In this document: positions 26,871 through 36,057 of the stretch, one piece after another
How the letters are laid out: the number at the start of each line of letters is the position of its first letter
How positions within the stretch are numbered: position 1 is the stretch's first letter
From: Neoalteromonas facilis
Lineage (GTDB): Bacteria > Pseudomonadota > Gammaproteobacteria > Enterobacterales > Alteromonadaceae
DNA: 64,000 bases
Direction of reading: 5' to 3'
Assembly (NCBI RefSeq): GCF_002807665.1
Contig: NZ_PEAY01000004.1
Location: 284,603-348,602, forward strand
Notes under the pieces: model-generated
Seen by the model: the letters and a program-made list of their open reading frames with translations, nothing else
What the model was told of the DNA's origin: nothing
Database searches by the model: none
Made by a program: the position numbers and the translations under genes

Positions 26871-28442
26871 TTGCGGCAGTTGAGTTTTATCCAATTTTTC
26901 GTGGGAGTCGGGGTTGCCCTGTTTTCCGCGAACCTGCTGGCCGCAGACATATCAAAAATCACCGTACTCACGAGTCCGTTGCCGGTATTTAGCGAGCAAC
27001 AAGATAATGGCCGAATGACAGGGTATTCAGTTGAGTTTGCTCGTGCCGTATTGCAGCAAGCGGAATTAGACGCTGAGTTTATACCATTGCCCTTTGCTCG
27101 ATTGATCAACCAAGTCGGCACACAACCCAATACTATTGCGACCGGAATAGGCCGCACAGCTGAACGAGAAGATGGTTTTTATTGGGTTACGCCAATGACC
27201 GCCAATGCGATTGGTTTGTTCTCTACCAAGGCGTTACCATTTGAGTCTATTGCGGGTATCAATGAGCCGATTTCAGTGTCCGTGTTACGCGGTGATTATC
27301 GAGAAGAATTGTTAAGACAAAACCCACTTATTACGATTGTTGAACTCGACTCATGGGCGCAGGCCGTTGGTTCGGTGTTGCTTGAAAGAGTTGATGCCGT
27401 TTTATTTTCTGACCTCGGTGTGGCATTAACCTGTCAAAACGAATTATTGCAGTGTGGTGCGTTAAAGAAAGTATTCACCCACTCTGTTTCATACAGCTAC
27501 ATGGCAGTGCCTAAAACGGAAGAGAATAGAGAGCTAGCGATTAAGCTTACAGAAGCCGCAGGCCAATTTATTCGTAGCCGTCAATTTCAATATTTAGCGG
27601 AGCGCTGGTTACCACAATTGCGCTTAGTGTCTGAAGATGTGTCGGTATCTGAAGGCGTTATTATACTTGGTCGAGTAGACAATAAGGTGGGGGCTTCTTC
27701 CCCGTTGTGGGTGATCACAAATTTAGAACCTTTATTTTCCGTGCGCGATGAACGCGGCCAATTAACCGGTTATGCGGTGGAACTGGTAAAGAATATTTTG
27801 ATTGAGGCCGGCCTACATACCGAAATTCTATCTGCACCTTGGCAACGCATACTGGTTGAAAGTGAAATGAAGTCGGATGTATTGGTGTTTTCGCTGGCTC
27901 GAACCGCCGAGCGCGAAGAACTGTTTCACTGGCTAACCCCGATCACACAGAATGCCTATTCGGTGTTTAGTTTGTCGGAGCCGCAAGAGCCGGTCAATGC
28001 TTTGAGTGACCTTCCAGCAAAGAGTCGTATTGCAGTGCTTAAAGGCGATTTCCGGGAAGATCTCATTCGCAATGCTGGGCATATTGCGGTTACGTCAGAG
28101 ACCTGGGGGACGGTGCTTTCAAACTTTCTTTCAGGGAATGCAGAATATTTGTTCTTCTCCGATGGTGGTGTAGATGTGATGTGTGATGCTCTGGAGGCAA
28201 GGTGTGCTGGGCTTAAAAAAGTATTCACCTATCAGCTCGCGACCACGTATTTAGCAATTTCAAAGCAAGGTACAAAAGACACGTTAATTGAGCGACTCAA
28301 ACAAGCGTCTGACAGAGTAAAACAGTCACCGCAATTTGCTGCTCTTGTTGAACATTGGTTATCACAATACCGCCAACAAACCTCGTTAAAGATGCATGAG
28401 GATGGTGGGGTTATAAAATTATGGAAACGCGTTGATGAGTGA
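26871..28442 (+). CDS. Exported protein with two tandem solute-binding (SBP_bac_3-like) domains
   Basis: A 523-residue protein starting at TTG 26871 with AGAGG upstream and a signal peptide (MRQLSFIQFFVGVGVALFSANLLAA). It is an internal duplication: domain 1 (about 25-250) has GRMTGYSVEFARAVLQQAEL, GIGRTAEREDGFYWVTPMT, VLRGDYREELLR and LKKVFTHSVSYSYMAV; domain 2 (about 270-505) repeats these as GQLTGYAVELVKNILIEAGL, SLARTAEREELFHWLTPIT, VLKGDFREDLIR and LKKVFTYQLATTYLAI. Each is like a family 3 periplasmic binding protein. No permease is adjacent, so it may be a scavenger or sensor. Overlaps the start of dbpA by 8 bp. Confidence 0.82.
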   Translation: MRQLSFIQFFVGVGVALFSANLLAADISKITVLTSPLPVFSEQQDNGRMTGYSVEFARAVLQQAELDAEFIPLPFARLINQVGTQPNTIATGIGRTAEREDGFYWVTPMTANAIGLFSTKALPFESIAGINEPISVSVLRGDYREELLRQNPLITIVELDSWAQAVGSVLLERVDAVLFSDLGVALTCQNELLQCGALKKVFTHSVSYSYMAVPKTEENRELAIKLTEAAGQFIRSRQFQYLAERWLPQLRLVSEDVSVSEGVIILGRVDNKVGASSPLWVITNLEPLFSVRDERGQLTGYAVELVKNILIEAGLHTEILSAPWQRILVESEMKSDVLVFSLARTAEREELFHWLTPITQNAYSVFSLSEPQEPVNALSDLPAKSRIAVLKGDFREDLIRNAGHIAVTSETWGTVLSNFLSGNAEYLFFSDGGVDVMCDALEARCAGLKKVFTYQLATTYLAISKQGTKDTLIERLKQASDRVKQSPQFAALVEHWLSQYRQQTSLKMHEDGGVIKLWKRVDE

Positions 28443-29832
28443 TTCTGTCACGTTAAAAACTCTCGGCTTGATTGAGCCTTTGCACACGTTCATGCAAAAC
28501 AGCGGATATCACACTCTAACTCCCATTCAAGCGCTGGCCGTCCCACCTGCCGTCAGTGGTCGAGATGTGATTGCCAAAGCTAAAACCGGTTCTGGCAAGA
28601 CCTTGGCATTTACCTTGCCTATATTAAATACTCTTAATCCTCAGGCGCGTTTACCTCAAGCATTGATACTTTGTCCTACGCGAGAGCTTGCTGAGCAGGT
28701 GGCTGAACAAATGCGCGCAGCGGCGCAGTACATTGCGAATGTGAAAGTGTTGACCTTGTGCGGCGGTGTTCCAGTGCCACCACAAATTGCCTCATTAAAG
28801 CATGGTGCAAATATCATAGTCGGCACGCCGGGCCGAGTAATGGACCACCTAATGAAGCGACGTTTGATATTGGATGAAGTGAATCATTTTGTCCTTGATG
28901 AAGCTGATCGCATGTTAGATATGGGATTTGAGGACGAACTTAATGCGATTGGTAAAGCCCTACCAGTGTCACATCAATCGCTACTGTTCTCGGCGACATT
29001 TCCAGACAGTGTAAATCAATTAATGGCGTCAATGACGCAAGATGCGCTGCGTGTGGAAGCGCCTGACAACAGTGTGCAAAGCAACATTACGCAATTGGTG
29101 TACCGGGTAGAGGAACACACGCGGCTGCAAACTCTGCAAGCAGTGTTAACGGATGAGCAGCCAACGACAGCAATTGTTTTTTGTGGCACCAAGAAAGACA
29201 CACAAGCTGTGACGGATGAACTCAATGCCAGTGGATTTTCTGCTGTAGGCTTACACGGCGACTTAGAACAGCGCGATCGCACTGCGATGCTAGCGATGTT
29301 TGCGTCAGGAAGTGCTCGTGTATTGGTGGCGACGGATGTTGCGGCTCGCGGGCTTGATATTGAAGCGGTTGAATTGGTGATCAACTTTAAAGTCAGCGAA
29401 GACGCGGATACGCATATCCACCGTATTGGTCGAACAGGCCGAGCTGGCCTATCAGGAAAAGCGATTTCATTGGCAAGCTCTGCGGAAGATATATTTGTAG
29501 CACGTATCGAAGAACATATGGATTGCAGTTTGCCTCGTAAAGGCGGGCAGTCGCTACGTTTTCACGCCAACCGTATCATTGCGCCTGAATATACGACTAT
29601 TCAGCTGAGTGCTGGTAAAAAGGATAAATTAAGGCCTGGCGATATTTTGGGTAGTCTGACCAAGGATGCAAGTATCTTAAATGATGATATTGGAAAGATA
29701 AAAGTGACTGCCACGGTCAGTTTTGTTGCGGTAAAACTTCGCAGCGTCAAACGTGCAATGGCGTTTTTCCGTGACGGTAAAGTTAAAGGTAAACGTGTTC
29801 GAGCGCGGAAGCTTACGCCAATCGTGAGTTAG
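28435..29832 (+). CDS. dbpA: ATP-dependent RNA helicase DbpA
   Basis: A DEAD-box protein of about 465 residues acting in large ribosomal subunit assembly via 23S rRNA. Motifs: Q motif TPIQALAVP, Walker A AKTGSGKT, PTRELAEQ, TPGRVMDH, DEAD in VLDEADRMLD, SAT, and HRIGRTGRAG. The C-terminal RNA-binding domain specific to DbpA is present: TIQLSAGKKDKLRPGDILGSLT and IGKIKVTATVSFVAV. I chose ATG 28435; TTG 28432 is one codon upstream. Overlaps the tandem binding-protein gene. Confidence 0.94.
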   Translation: MSDSVTLKTLGLIEPLHTFMQNSGYHTLTPIQALAVPPAVSGRDVIAKAKTGSGKTLAFTLPILNTLNPQARLPQALILCPTRELAEQVAEQMRAAAQYIANVKVLTLCGGVPVPPQIASLKHGANIIVGTPGRVMDHLMKRRLILDEVNHFVLDEADRMLDMGFEDELNAIGKALPVSHQSLLFSATFPDSVNQLMASMTQDALRVEAPDNSVQSNITQLVYRVEEHTRLQTLQAVLTDEQPTTAIVFCGTKKDTQAVTDELNASGFSAVGLHGDLEQRDRTAMLAMFASGSARVLVATDVAARGLDIEAVELVINFKVSEDADTHIHRIGRTGRAGLSGKAISLASSAEDIFVARIEEHMDCSLPRKGGQSLRFHANRIIAPEYTTIQLSAGKKDKLRPGDILGSLTKDASILNDDIGKIKVTATVSFVAVKLRSVKRAMAFFRDGKVKGKRVRARKLTPIVS

Positions 29833-29866
29833 TATCACCGCGCAGTCGTAAAAATAGGAGACAATG

Positions 29867-30277
29867 ATGTCAGCGACGATTAGCGTGTTAATTGGTTATA
29901 TTCTTTGGACAATGTTGTTATTACTGCTGTTAGCGAGTTATCGCACGATGATGGTAAAACAGCACGGATCATTAAGGTATTCGGCAGACGGAAGTGATGT
30001 ACCTCCGTTTGGGCAGCGCCTGACAAGGGCTCAAGCAAATTGCAGTGAAAGCTTTGTGCTTATTGGTGGTACGTTGCTACTTGCACTGGCCACTAACAGT
30101 GCGGTCATTACTGACGGACTCGCTTGGGTATTACTCGCTGCGCGTATTTTGCAATCTGTTACACATGTGCTATCGACGAGCAATCTGGCTATTCAAATGC
30201 GTTTTGTGTTCTTCCTTATTCAGTTTGGATTGTGCGGCTACTGGTTAATTATGCTAGCGTTAAAGTTTTCCGCATAA
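29867..30277 (+). CDS. MAPEG-family membrane protein
   Basis: About 136 residues with four hydrophobic helices. The MAPEG pattern is visible: LTRAQANCSESFVLIGGTLLLA (R-x-x-x-A-x-x-N-x-x-E) after the first helix and ARILQSVTHV later. Eukaryotic members are eicosanoid and glutathione enzymes; the role of bacterial members is mostly unknown. GGAG at 29857-29860 favours ATG 29867 over the adjacent ATG 29864. In the dbpA-MAPEG-RraA-ABC row with gaps of 15-35 bp. Confidence 0.8.
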   Translation: MSATISVLIGYILWTMLLLLLLASYRTMMVKQHGSLRYSADGSDVPPFGQRLTRAQANCSESFVLIGGTLLLALATNSAVITDGLAWVLLAARILQSVTHVLSTSNLAIQMRFVFFLIQFGLCGYWLIMLALKFSA

Positions 30278-30291
30278 TGTGAGCATTATTC

Positions 30292-30921
30292 ATGGACGCC
30301 ATCATTCAACGCATCAGCGCTTTATCACCTTGTGATTTCGCTGATGCATTACCGGTTTCGCAGTTTATAGATCCCGCCATATCATCGTTATGGCAACCCG
30401 TTCCTAAACTGGTAGGGCGCGCTTATACTGTGAGCTGCCCTGATGGTGACCACCTTATGTTTCACACTGCAATTTATCGGGCAAAGCCTGTAGATGTTAT
30501 TGTTGCTGTGGGCGATCCTACCTATGCGCTTGCGGGTGGTAACGTATGCGCTATTGCACAACAAAATGGTATTGCTGGATGCGTGATTGATGGGCGCGTG
30601 CGAGACTTAGCTGAAATTCGCGACATGCAGTTTCCAGTATTTGCCAAAGGCGTTATCCCAAAGCCGGGTGCAAAAAAGCAGATAGGGACATTAAATACGC
30701 CCGTCACATGTGGTGGCGTGACCGTTGAAGATGGCGACTATATAATTGCCGATGAAGAGGGTATTGCCGTCATTCCGCAGGCAGACATACTCGCAGCACT
30801 TGAAAAAGCAGAGGCAAGGGCGCATAAAGATGCCAGTACTCCGTTGCCTCAATGGCGTGAACAGCATAAAGCAACGGTTGATAAAGCATTACAAGCATTG
30901 GGCTTTGAGACTGAGGAGTAG
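30292..30921 (+). CDS. RraA-like / 4-hydroxy-4-methyl-2-oxoglutarate aldolase family protein
   Basis: A 209-residue member of the RraA-like fold. The metal and substrate site is GNVCAIAQQNGIAGCVIDGRVRDLAEI (Gly-Asn ... Asp-Gly-x-x-Arg-Asp), preceded by VDVIVAVGDPTYALAGG; TCGGVTVEDGDYIIADEEGIAVIP completes the fold. Family members are aldolases of HMG or oxaloacetate decarboxylases, or the RNase E inhibitor RraA. Retention of the Arg-Asp pair suggests a metal-dependent enzyme; substrate unknown. Confidence 0.8.
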   Translation: MDAIIQRISALSPCDFADALPVSQFIDPAISSLWQPVPKLVGRAYTVSCPDGDHLMFHTAIYRAKPVDVIVAVGDPTYALAGGNVCAIAQQNGIAGCVIDGRVRDLAEIRDMQFPVFAKGVIPKPGAKKQIGTLNTPVTCGGVTVEDGDYIIADEEGIAVIPQADILAALEKAEARAHKDASTPLPQWREQHKATVDKALQALGFETEE

Positions 30922-30953
30922 GTCAGTCAGGCCTATTTCGTTTCAGGATATTC

Positions 30954-32804
30954 ATGTTTTCATTTTTTGAACGCTTAACACAAGCATTCCCATCTGATCC
31001 GCCTACACAGCCGCCCAAATCGATTTGGGCTTTTTGCCGTTATTACACGCAAGGCATGTGGCCTATCATTCTGTTTGTGTCGTTTTTGAGTGCCTGTATA
31101 GCGGCACTAGAAGTGACATTATTTGGTTTTATGGGGCAGCTAGTTGATTGGTTTTCAGAACGGGATCCAAAAACCTTCATGCAGGAAGAAGGCGATACGC
31201 TCATGTTATATGGGGTTGTCGTGTTGCTGTTGATCCCTGGTCTAATTTTCTTGCATTCAATGCTTAAACATCAGTCGTTAATGGGCAATTATCCGATGCG
31301 CATTCGCTGGATGGCGCACCGCTATTTGATTGGTCAAAGTTTAAGTTTCTTCCAAAATGAATTTGCTGGACGAGTGGCGACTAAAGTCATGCAAACCGCT
31401 CTGGCTGTGCGTGAAACGGTTTTAAAACTACTGGATCTTATGGTCTATGTGGGGGTGTACTTTTTCAGTGTGGTGACTCTAGTATTCACCACTGATTGGC
31501 GCTTGAGTATACCGCTATTGGTATGGCTGGTGCTCTACATTACTATTTTACGCGTTCTGGTACCGCGCTTGAAACGGATATCAGAGAAACAAGCAGATGC
31601 ACGCTCAATGATGACTGGCCGTATTGTCGACAGTTATACCAATATGATGACGGTTAAGCTTTTCTCGCATAGCCAGCGCGAGTCTAACTACGCCAAAGAA
31701 GCAATGAGTGGATTCTTGCATACCGTGTATCCACAAATGCGTTTGGTGACCGTATTAGAAGGAGCCATTGAATTTCTCAATGGCACGCTCATCTTCGTAA
31801 TGGGCGCATTGTCCGTTTATTTATGGCTTGAGCAAATCGCCAGTCCTGGTGATATCGCAATTGCGATAGCCTTGTGTTTGCGCCTCAATGGCATATCACA
31901 TTGGATCATGTGGGAAGTGTCTAGCCTGTTTGAAAACATTGGTACCGTGCAAGACGGCATCAATACATTGTCACGCCCAGTGGCCGTTGAAGATGCAAAA
32001 GACGCCAAAGCGCTTGAAGTTAAAGGCGGTGAATTGCGGTTTGATGATGTTGAATTTGCCTATGTACCAGAGCACGCCAAAGATGCTATTGCAATCCCGG
32101 TATTTGAGCGCTTGAATCTTACGATTAAACCTGGCGAGAAAGTTGGCTTGGTAGGCCGTTCTGGTGCGGGTAAATCAACGCTAGTGAATTTGTTACTGCG
32201 TTTTTATGACATTCAAGGCGGCAAAATTTATATTGATGGCCAAGATATTCGTGCTATCGACCAAGAAAGTTTACGCGCTCAAATCAGTATGGTGACTCAA
32301 GATACATCGCTATTACACCGTTCTGTGCGTGAAAATATAGTCTATGGCCGCAGTGATGCGGGCGAAGAAGCAATGATTGAAGCGGCGAAAAAAGCGGAAG
32401 CCCATGAGTTTATCCAGCAGTTGTCAGATGCGCATAATCGTCGCGGTTATGATGCTCATGTGGGCGAACGCGGAGTAAAACTTTCTGGCGGTCAACGTCA
32501 ACGCATCGCCATTGCGCGCGTGATGCTGAAAGATGCACCTATTTTGATCTTGGATGAAGCAACATCAGCCTTAGACTCAGAGGTTGAAGTGGCAATTCAG
32601 GGGTGTCTGAATCAGATGATGGAAGGTAAAACGGTATTAGCAATTGCGCATCGATTATCGACTATCGCGCAAATGGACCGTTTGTTGGTGTTAGACAAAG
32701 GCAAGATAGTCGAGTCAGGTACACATGCAGAGTTATTGGCATTGAATGGTATATATGCAAAATTGTGGGCGCATCAGACCGGTGGTTTTATCGGTTTGGA
32801 GTAA
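30954..32804 (+). CDS. ABC exporter, fused permease and ATPase
   Basis: A 616-residue half-transporter of the MsbA/LmrA type. Six membrane helices occupy about residues 30-320, followed by the ATPase: Walker A GRSGAGKST, Q loop MVTQDT, signature LSGGQRQRIAIARVML, Walker B ILILDEATSALD and switch His in AIAHRLSTI. It should work as a homodimer exporting lipids or hydrophobic compounds. No partner half-transporter or accessory protein is adjacent, so the substrate is not indicated. Confidence 0.9.
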   Translation: MFSFFERLTQAFPSDPPTQPPKSIWAFCRYYTQGMWPIILFVSFLSACIAALEVTLFGFMGQLVDWFSERDPKTFMQEEGDTLMLYGVVVLLLIPGLIFLHSMLKHQSLMGNYPMRIRWMAHRYLIGQSLSFFQNEFAGRVATKVMQTALAVRETVLKLLDLMVYVGVYFFSVVTLVFTTDWRLSIPLLVWLVLYITILRVLVPRLKRISEKQADARSMMTGRIVDSYTNMMTVKLFSHSQRESNYAKEAMSGFLHTVYPQMRLVTVLEGAIEFLNGTLIFVMGALSVYLWLEQIASPGDIAIAIALCLRLNGISHWIMWEVSSLFENIGTVQDGINTLSRPVAVEDAKDAKALEVKGGELRFDDVEFAYVPEHAKDAIAIPVFERLNLTIKPGEKVGLVGRSGAGKSTLVNLLLRFYDIQGGKIYIDGQDIRAIDQESLRAQISMVTQDTSLLHRSVRENIVYGRSDAGEEAMIEAAKKAEAHEFIQQLSDAHNRRGYDAHVGERGVKLSGGQRQRIAIARVMLKDAPILILDEATSALDSEVEVAIQGCLNQMMEGKTVLAIAHRLSTIAQMDRLLVLDKGKIVESGTHAELLALNGIYAKLWAHQTGGFIGLE

Positions 32805-32822
32805 GATACGTGCATTTCTCGC

Positions 32823-32850
32823 TTGTATCCAAAGTGGGAATAAGTATAAT
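32823..32850 (+). promoter_or_regulatory. Sigma-70 promoter for tRNA-Trp / secE-nusG
   Basis: -35 TTGTAT (32823-32828), a 16-bp spacer and a perfect -10 TATAAT (32845-32850), followed by GCGAGACCC, a GC-rich discriminator as expected for stringently controlled stable-RNA promoters. The transcript would run into tRNA-Trp about 95 bp downstream. Confidence 0.7.
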
Positions 32851-32950
32851 GCGAGACCCTTCCTTGCGATGCCCTCGATTCCCTTGATTTAGAGACTTCA
32901 CAAGGTAAGTGTAACTATTAAACGGTGAGCGTTTAGACGAGCACCAAATT

Positions 32951-33027
32951 AGGGGTGTAGTTCGAATTGGTAGAACAGCGGTCTCCAAAACCGATGGTTG
33001 GGGGTTCGAGTCCCTCCACCCCTGCCA
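32951..33027 (+). tRNA. tRNA-Trp (CCA anticodon)
   Basis: A full cloverleaf: acceptor stem AGGGGTG / CACCCCT, D stem GTTC / GAAC, anticodon loop CTCCAAA with anticodon CCA, T arm with loop TTCGAGT and an encoded 3' CCA after discriminator G. The top of the anticodon stem has a G27-A43 apposition rather than a Watson-Crick pair. It precedes secE by about 60 bp, an arrangement common in this part of the Gammaproteobacteria. Confidence 0.97.
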
Positions 33028-33089
33028 AATTAAGTCGTCGAATAGATTCGACAAGCGGATGTTCCGCAAACGTTTAGGACATACGGGTA

Positions 33090-33470
33090 ATGAGTGAGAA
33101 AGTAGAAAATACATCAGGTGGTGCGTTAGACCTGATCAAATGGCTAGTCGTATTTGCATTATTAGCAGCTGTTATTGCTGGTAACAGTGTATACGGCGAT
33201 GTTTCGGTACTTTACCGTGCACTAGCAGCAGTTGCTGCGGTAGTTATTGCCGGCTTTATCGCCGCAACTACGGTAAAAGGTAGTGCATTCCTTACTTATG
33301 CCAAAGAGTCGCGTACTGAAGTGCGCAAGGTTGTGTGGCCTTCGCGTCAAGAAGCAACACAAACGACGCTAATCGTTTTAGCCGCTACCGTTATTGTGGG
33401 TCTTTTATTGTGGGGCCTTGACGGTATTATCGTACGAGTTGTTGGTTGGATCACGGGTATAGGAGCATAA
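33090..33470 (+). CDS. secE: Preprotein translocase subunit SecE
   Basis: A 126-residue integral membrane protein of the SecYEG channel. Three hydrophobic helices (about 15-35, 42-62 and 92-115) are seen, as in the E. coli three-helix form, with the conserved cytoplasmic amphipathic block [24 protein letters not shown] before the last helix. Directly upstream of nusG, with the nusG ribosome-binding site overlapping its end. Confidence 0.96.
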   Translation: MSEKVENTSGGALDLIKWLVVFALLAAVIAGNSVYGDVSVLYRALAAVAAVVIAGFIAATTVKGSAFLTYAKESRTEVRKVVWPSRQEATQTTLIVLAATVIVGLLLWGLDGIIVRVVGWITGIGA

Positions 33471-33472
33471 GC

Positions 33473-34009
33473 ATGTCAGATAAGAAATGGTATGTAGTAC
33501 AGGCTTACTCACAATACGAAGGCCGTGTTAAGAAGACACTTGAAGAATATATTAAGATGCACGGGATGGAAGACTACTTTGGTCAGATCCTTGTTCCGAC
33601 TGAAGAAGTTGTTGAAATGCGTGCAGGTCAGAAACGTAAGTCAGAGCGTAAGTTCTATCCAGGCTACGTTTTGGTCGAAATGGAAATGAACGAAAAATCG
33701 TGGCACTTAGTGAAAAGTGTTCCGCGTGTTCTTGGCTTTATCGGTGGTACTTCAGACCGTCCTATGCCAATCACGCAACGCGAGGCTGACAATATCCTTA
33801 ACCGTCTTGAAGAGTCGGTGGATAAGCCAAAACCAAAAACATTGTTCGAGCCAGGCGAAGTGGTTCGCGTTACCGATGGTCCATTTGCCGACTTCAATGG
33901 TGTTGTTGAAGAAGTGGATTACGAGAAGAGCCGCGTTAAAGTGTCGGTTCTTATCTTTGGTCGTTCAACGCCGGTTGATTTGGAATTTAGCCAAGTCGAA
34001 AAAGGCTAA
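33473..34009 (+). CDS. nusG: Transcription termination/antitermination protein NusG
   Basis: About 178 residues. The NGN domain begins [19 protein letters not shown] and includes [24 protein letters not shown]; the C-terminal KOW domain is [25 protein letters not shown]. It binds RNA polymerase to suppress pausing and links it to Rho or the ribosome. I chose ATG 33473, with AGGAG seven bases upstream, as in E. coli. A strong terminator follows, and rplK is about 14.7 kb away rather than next. Confidence 0.97.
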   Translation: MSDKKWYVVQAYSQYEGRVKKTLEEYIKMHGMEDYFGQILVPTEEVVEMRAGQKRKSERKFYPGYVLVEMEMNEKSWHLVKSVPRVLGFIGGTSDRPMPITQREADNILNRLEESVDKPKPKTLFEPGEVVRVTDGPFADFNGVVEEVDYEKSRVKVSVLIFGRSTPVDLEFSQVEKG

Positions 34010-34023
34010 GCCTAAAGCATTAG

Positions 34024-34053
34024 AAAAAGCCCATCATATGATGGGCTTTTTTT
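34024..34053. terminator. Intrinsic terminator after nusG (bidirectional)
   Basis: A perfect stem GCCCATCAT / ATGATGGGC (34029-34046, palindromic centre) is preceded by AAAAA and followed by seven T residues, so it can act on both the secE-nusG transcript and the convergent amidohydrolase transcript that ends at 34065. Confidence 0.93.
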
Positions 34054-34064
34054 GTCGGTCCCAT

Positions 34065-35381
34065 TTATTGTTTATACACATGACCTTGTTTCATGACGAA
34101 ACTAACTGCCTTCATGGCGTTGATATCGTTCAGTGGATCACCGGATACAGCAATAATATCGGCTCGCATACCTTCTGCGATTTCGCCGCGATCAGAGGTG
34201 CCCATTAATTCAGCGGCATTGATGGTGGCCATGCGGATAGCATCTAATTCTGAAATACCCATTCTGACCAGTGCGGGAAATTCAAGTGCGGTGTCCTTAT
34301 GAGGAAATACGCCATTATCCGACCCAAACGCCATTTTGACACCGCCCTCGTAGGCAAGTTTGAAGCTGTTGACGACTAATGGTTCAAGGTACTTACTTTT
34401 AGCCACTGTCTCTGGCGGGGTGTCAGGGGCAAGTTCGAATTCATTCAAATAGGCTTGGGGCACCAGAAATGTGCCATGTTCTTTCATCAGTGCTACTGAC
34501 TCTTTAGTTAAAATGGAGCCATGCTCAATAGAGTCGATACCGGCCTTCACTGCAGCATTAATACCTTTTGTGCCATGTGCATGAGCCGCCACTTTGAGGC
34601 CCAACTTGTGCGCTTCACGCACGATAGTTTCCAGCTCTTCTATTGAATATTGCTGAGCGCCAACCTCTGCGTTTTGTGAGAAGGAGAAAACCCCACCCGT
34701 GGCACACACTTTTATCACCCGTACTCCATGTTTGGCTTGATAACGAACGGCTTTCATAACTTCGTCCACACCATCAGCAATACCTTGTTCAGGGCCAAGC
34801 TCCATGACTCCGGGTGCGTAGCCTGTCCAGTCACAGTGACCACCAGTGATGGATATCGCGTGTCCTGCGGGCCAAATGTCGGGGCCTTCTATGTAACCCG
34901 CCGTTATTGCTTTCATGAGTGCAACGTCTGGAAAGCCGGGGAATGCCCCCAAATCACGTACTGTGGTAAACCCAGCATTCAGTACCTCCCCAGCAAAGCG
35001 TACCCCTTGCAAAGCAAAATCAGGGGCAGTTTGACGCACTGCCGCTGTAGTCCATAAATTACCGGTAAAGTAATCAGCTGTTATGTGAGTATGCGTATCG
35101 ATAAGCCCCGGTAGCAACGTTTGCTCGCCCAGATCAATGATGGTTGCCGAAGTCGGTAGTTTTGTTGGATTGATCTCTGCGATGACCCCGTTCTCTACAA
35201 CTACCGCCACGGGTGATACGAACTTGCCCGAGCGTACATCAAGCATACGCGTTGCTTTTATGACGGTCACACCATCTGTACTGTTAGCCGCTATTGCTGT
35301 TGAATGTATTGCTAAGGGGGCAAGCAATGAGATTAAAAGGTAACCGAGTTTACGAAGCTGTTGAGTTGCCGATGCCATCAT
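34065..35381 (-). CDS. Exported metal-dependent amidohydrolase
   Basis: About 438 residues of the imidazolonepropionase/prolidase-like amidohydrolase group. Metal-site motifs: H-x-H in GLIDTHTHITADYF, the Lys of VRVIKVCATGG, His residues in KVAAHAHGTKG and SIEHGSIL, and Asp in MAFGSDNGVFPHKD. A signal sequence is visible after the ATG pair at 35381/35378 (LGYLLISLLAPLAIHSTAIAA), so I start there rather than at the upstream codon 35450. Probably a periplasmic Xaa-Pro dipeptidase-like or xenobiotic-hydrolysing enzyme; the substrate is unknown. Confidence 0.85.
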   Translation of the reverse strand: MMASATQQLRKLGYLLISLLAPLAIHSTAIAANSTDGVTVIKATRMLDVRSGKFVSPVAVVVENGVIAEINPTKLPTSATIIDLGEQTLLPGLIDTHTHITADYFTGNLWTTAAVRQTAPDFALQGVRFAGEVLNAGFTTVRDLGAFPGFPDVALMKAITAGYIEGPDIWPAGHAISITGGHCDWTGYAPGVMELGPEQGIADGVDEVMKAVRYQAKHGVRVIKVCATGGVFSFSQNAEVGAQQYSIEELETIVREAHKLGLKVAAHAHGTKGINAAVKAGIDSIEHGSILTKESVALMKEHGTFLVPQAYLNEFELAPDTPPETVAKSKYLEPLVVNSFKLAYEGGVKMAFGSDNGVFPHKDTALEFPALVRMGISELDAIRMATINAAELMGTSDRGEIAEGMRADIIAVSGDPLNDINAMKAVSFVMKQGHVYKQ

Positions 35382-35559
35382 GAGTATCGCGCCTGTAGTG
35401 TGCAGGTATAAGTTAGAACAACTATAGGCGCAGATTGAAGGGTTTACCAAGGCGCGTCTTACGATTGTCTTTCACACCGCAAACAGCAACGGCATTGCGT
35501 CATCAAAATTTCAACTAGCTGTCGTCGATTTTCATCTTGGGATGCGTTATTGGAAAGCG

Positions 35560-35808
35560 TTAGCAACCACCGCCATCTCCACCACAGTCACCACCCCCTG
35601 AGCCATCAAAAAAGCCGCTACCATCGCCATCCCCGCCGCTTCTACCACTCGCGGATTTGCCAATCAGCAAAGCAACTTTAACCATAAGAATGATTGCAAA
35701 TAGGCCGGTTAACGCTGGACAAACCGCGCCATAAAAATAGTCGGTTGACGATAGGTCGGTGTAGAAGCCGAAGATGAGTAGGCCGGCCAAATACAATAAC
35801 GTTTTCAT
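35560..35808 (-). CDS. Small membrane protein with Gly/Asp/Cys-rich tail
   Basis: About 82 residues. Two hydrophobic helices (MKTLLYLAGLLIFGFY and CPALTGLFAIILMVKVALLIG) are followed by a low-complexity tail made of Gly, Asp and Ser that ends GGGDCGGDGGGC. I do not recognise a family. The tail might bind metal through its Cys and Asp residues. ATG 35808 is preferred to TTG 35841 because it begins the hydrophobic helix, though no strong ribosome-binding site is seen. Confidence 0.5.
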   Translation of the reverse strand: MKTLLYLAGLLIFGFYTDLSSTDYFYGAVCPALTGLFAIILMVKVALLIGKSASGRSGGDGDGSGFFDGSGGGDCGGDGGGC

Positions 35809-35850
35809 ATTTGCAGAATCTAGGCGTTTTATGCTGTGCAAAGCGAATGC

Positions 35851-35934
35851 TTATTTCCTACCTTTTGTAGCGGCAATCGCAATGATAACGACAATAATAA
35901 CAACGACTACAGCGCCGACTAAAGAACTACTCAT
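35851..35934 (-). CDS. 27-residue single-helix membrane peptide
   Basis: A very short ORF encoding MSSSLVGAVVVVIIVVIIAI followed by AATKGRK and a TAA stop. It has an AGGAG ribosome-binding site at 35941-35945, six bases before the ATG, stronger than those of its neighbours. The peptide is one hydrophobic helix with a basic cytoplasmic end, the pattern of small regulatory membrane proteins. It lies just upstream of the Gly/Cys-tailed membrane protein on the same strand, with a 42-bp gap, and the two may form a unit. Confidence 0.55.
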   Translation of the reverse strand: MSSSLVGAVVVVIIVVIIAIAATKGRK

Positions 35935-36057
35935 GTTGTGCTCCTATCTTCCCATATGCAGCTAACTGTAGGTCAAACTTCCGCCGCTAGCCAGTTGAGC
36001 CTGCAAGAAATCCAAGTGTATGGCCAGCTGCAAAAATGACTCGCCGTTATCGGAATT

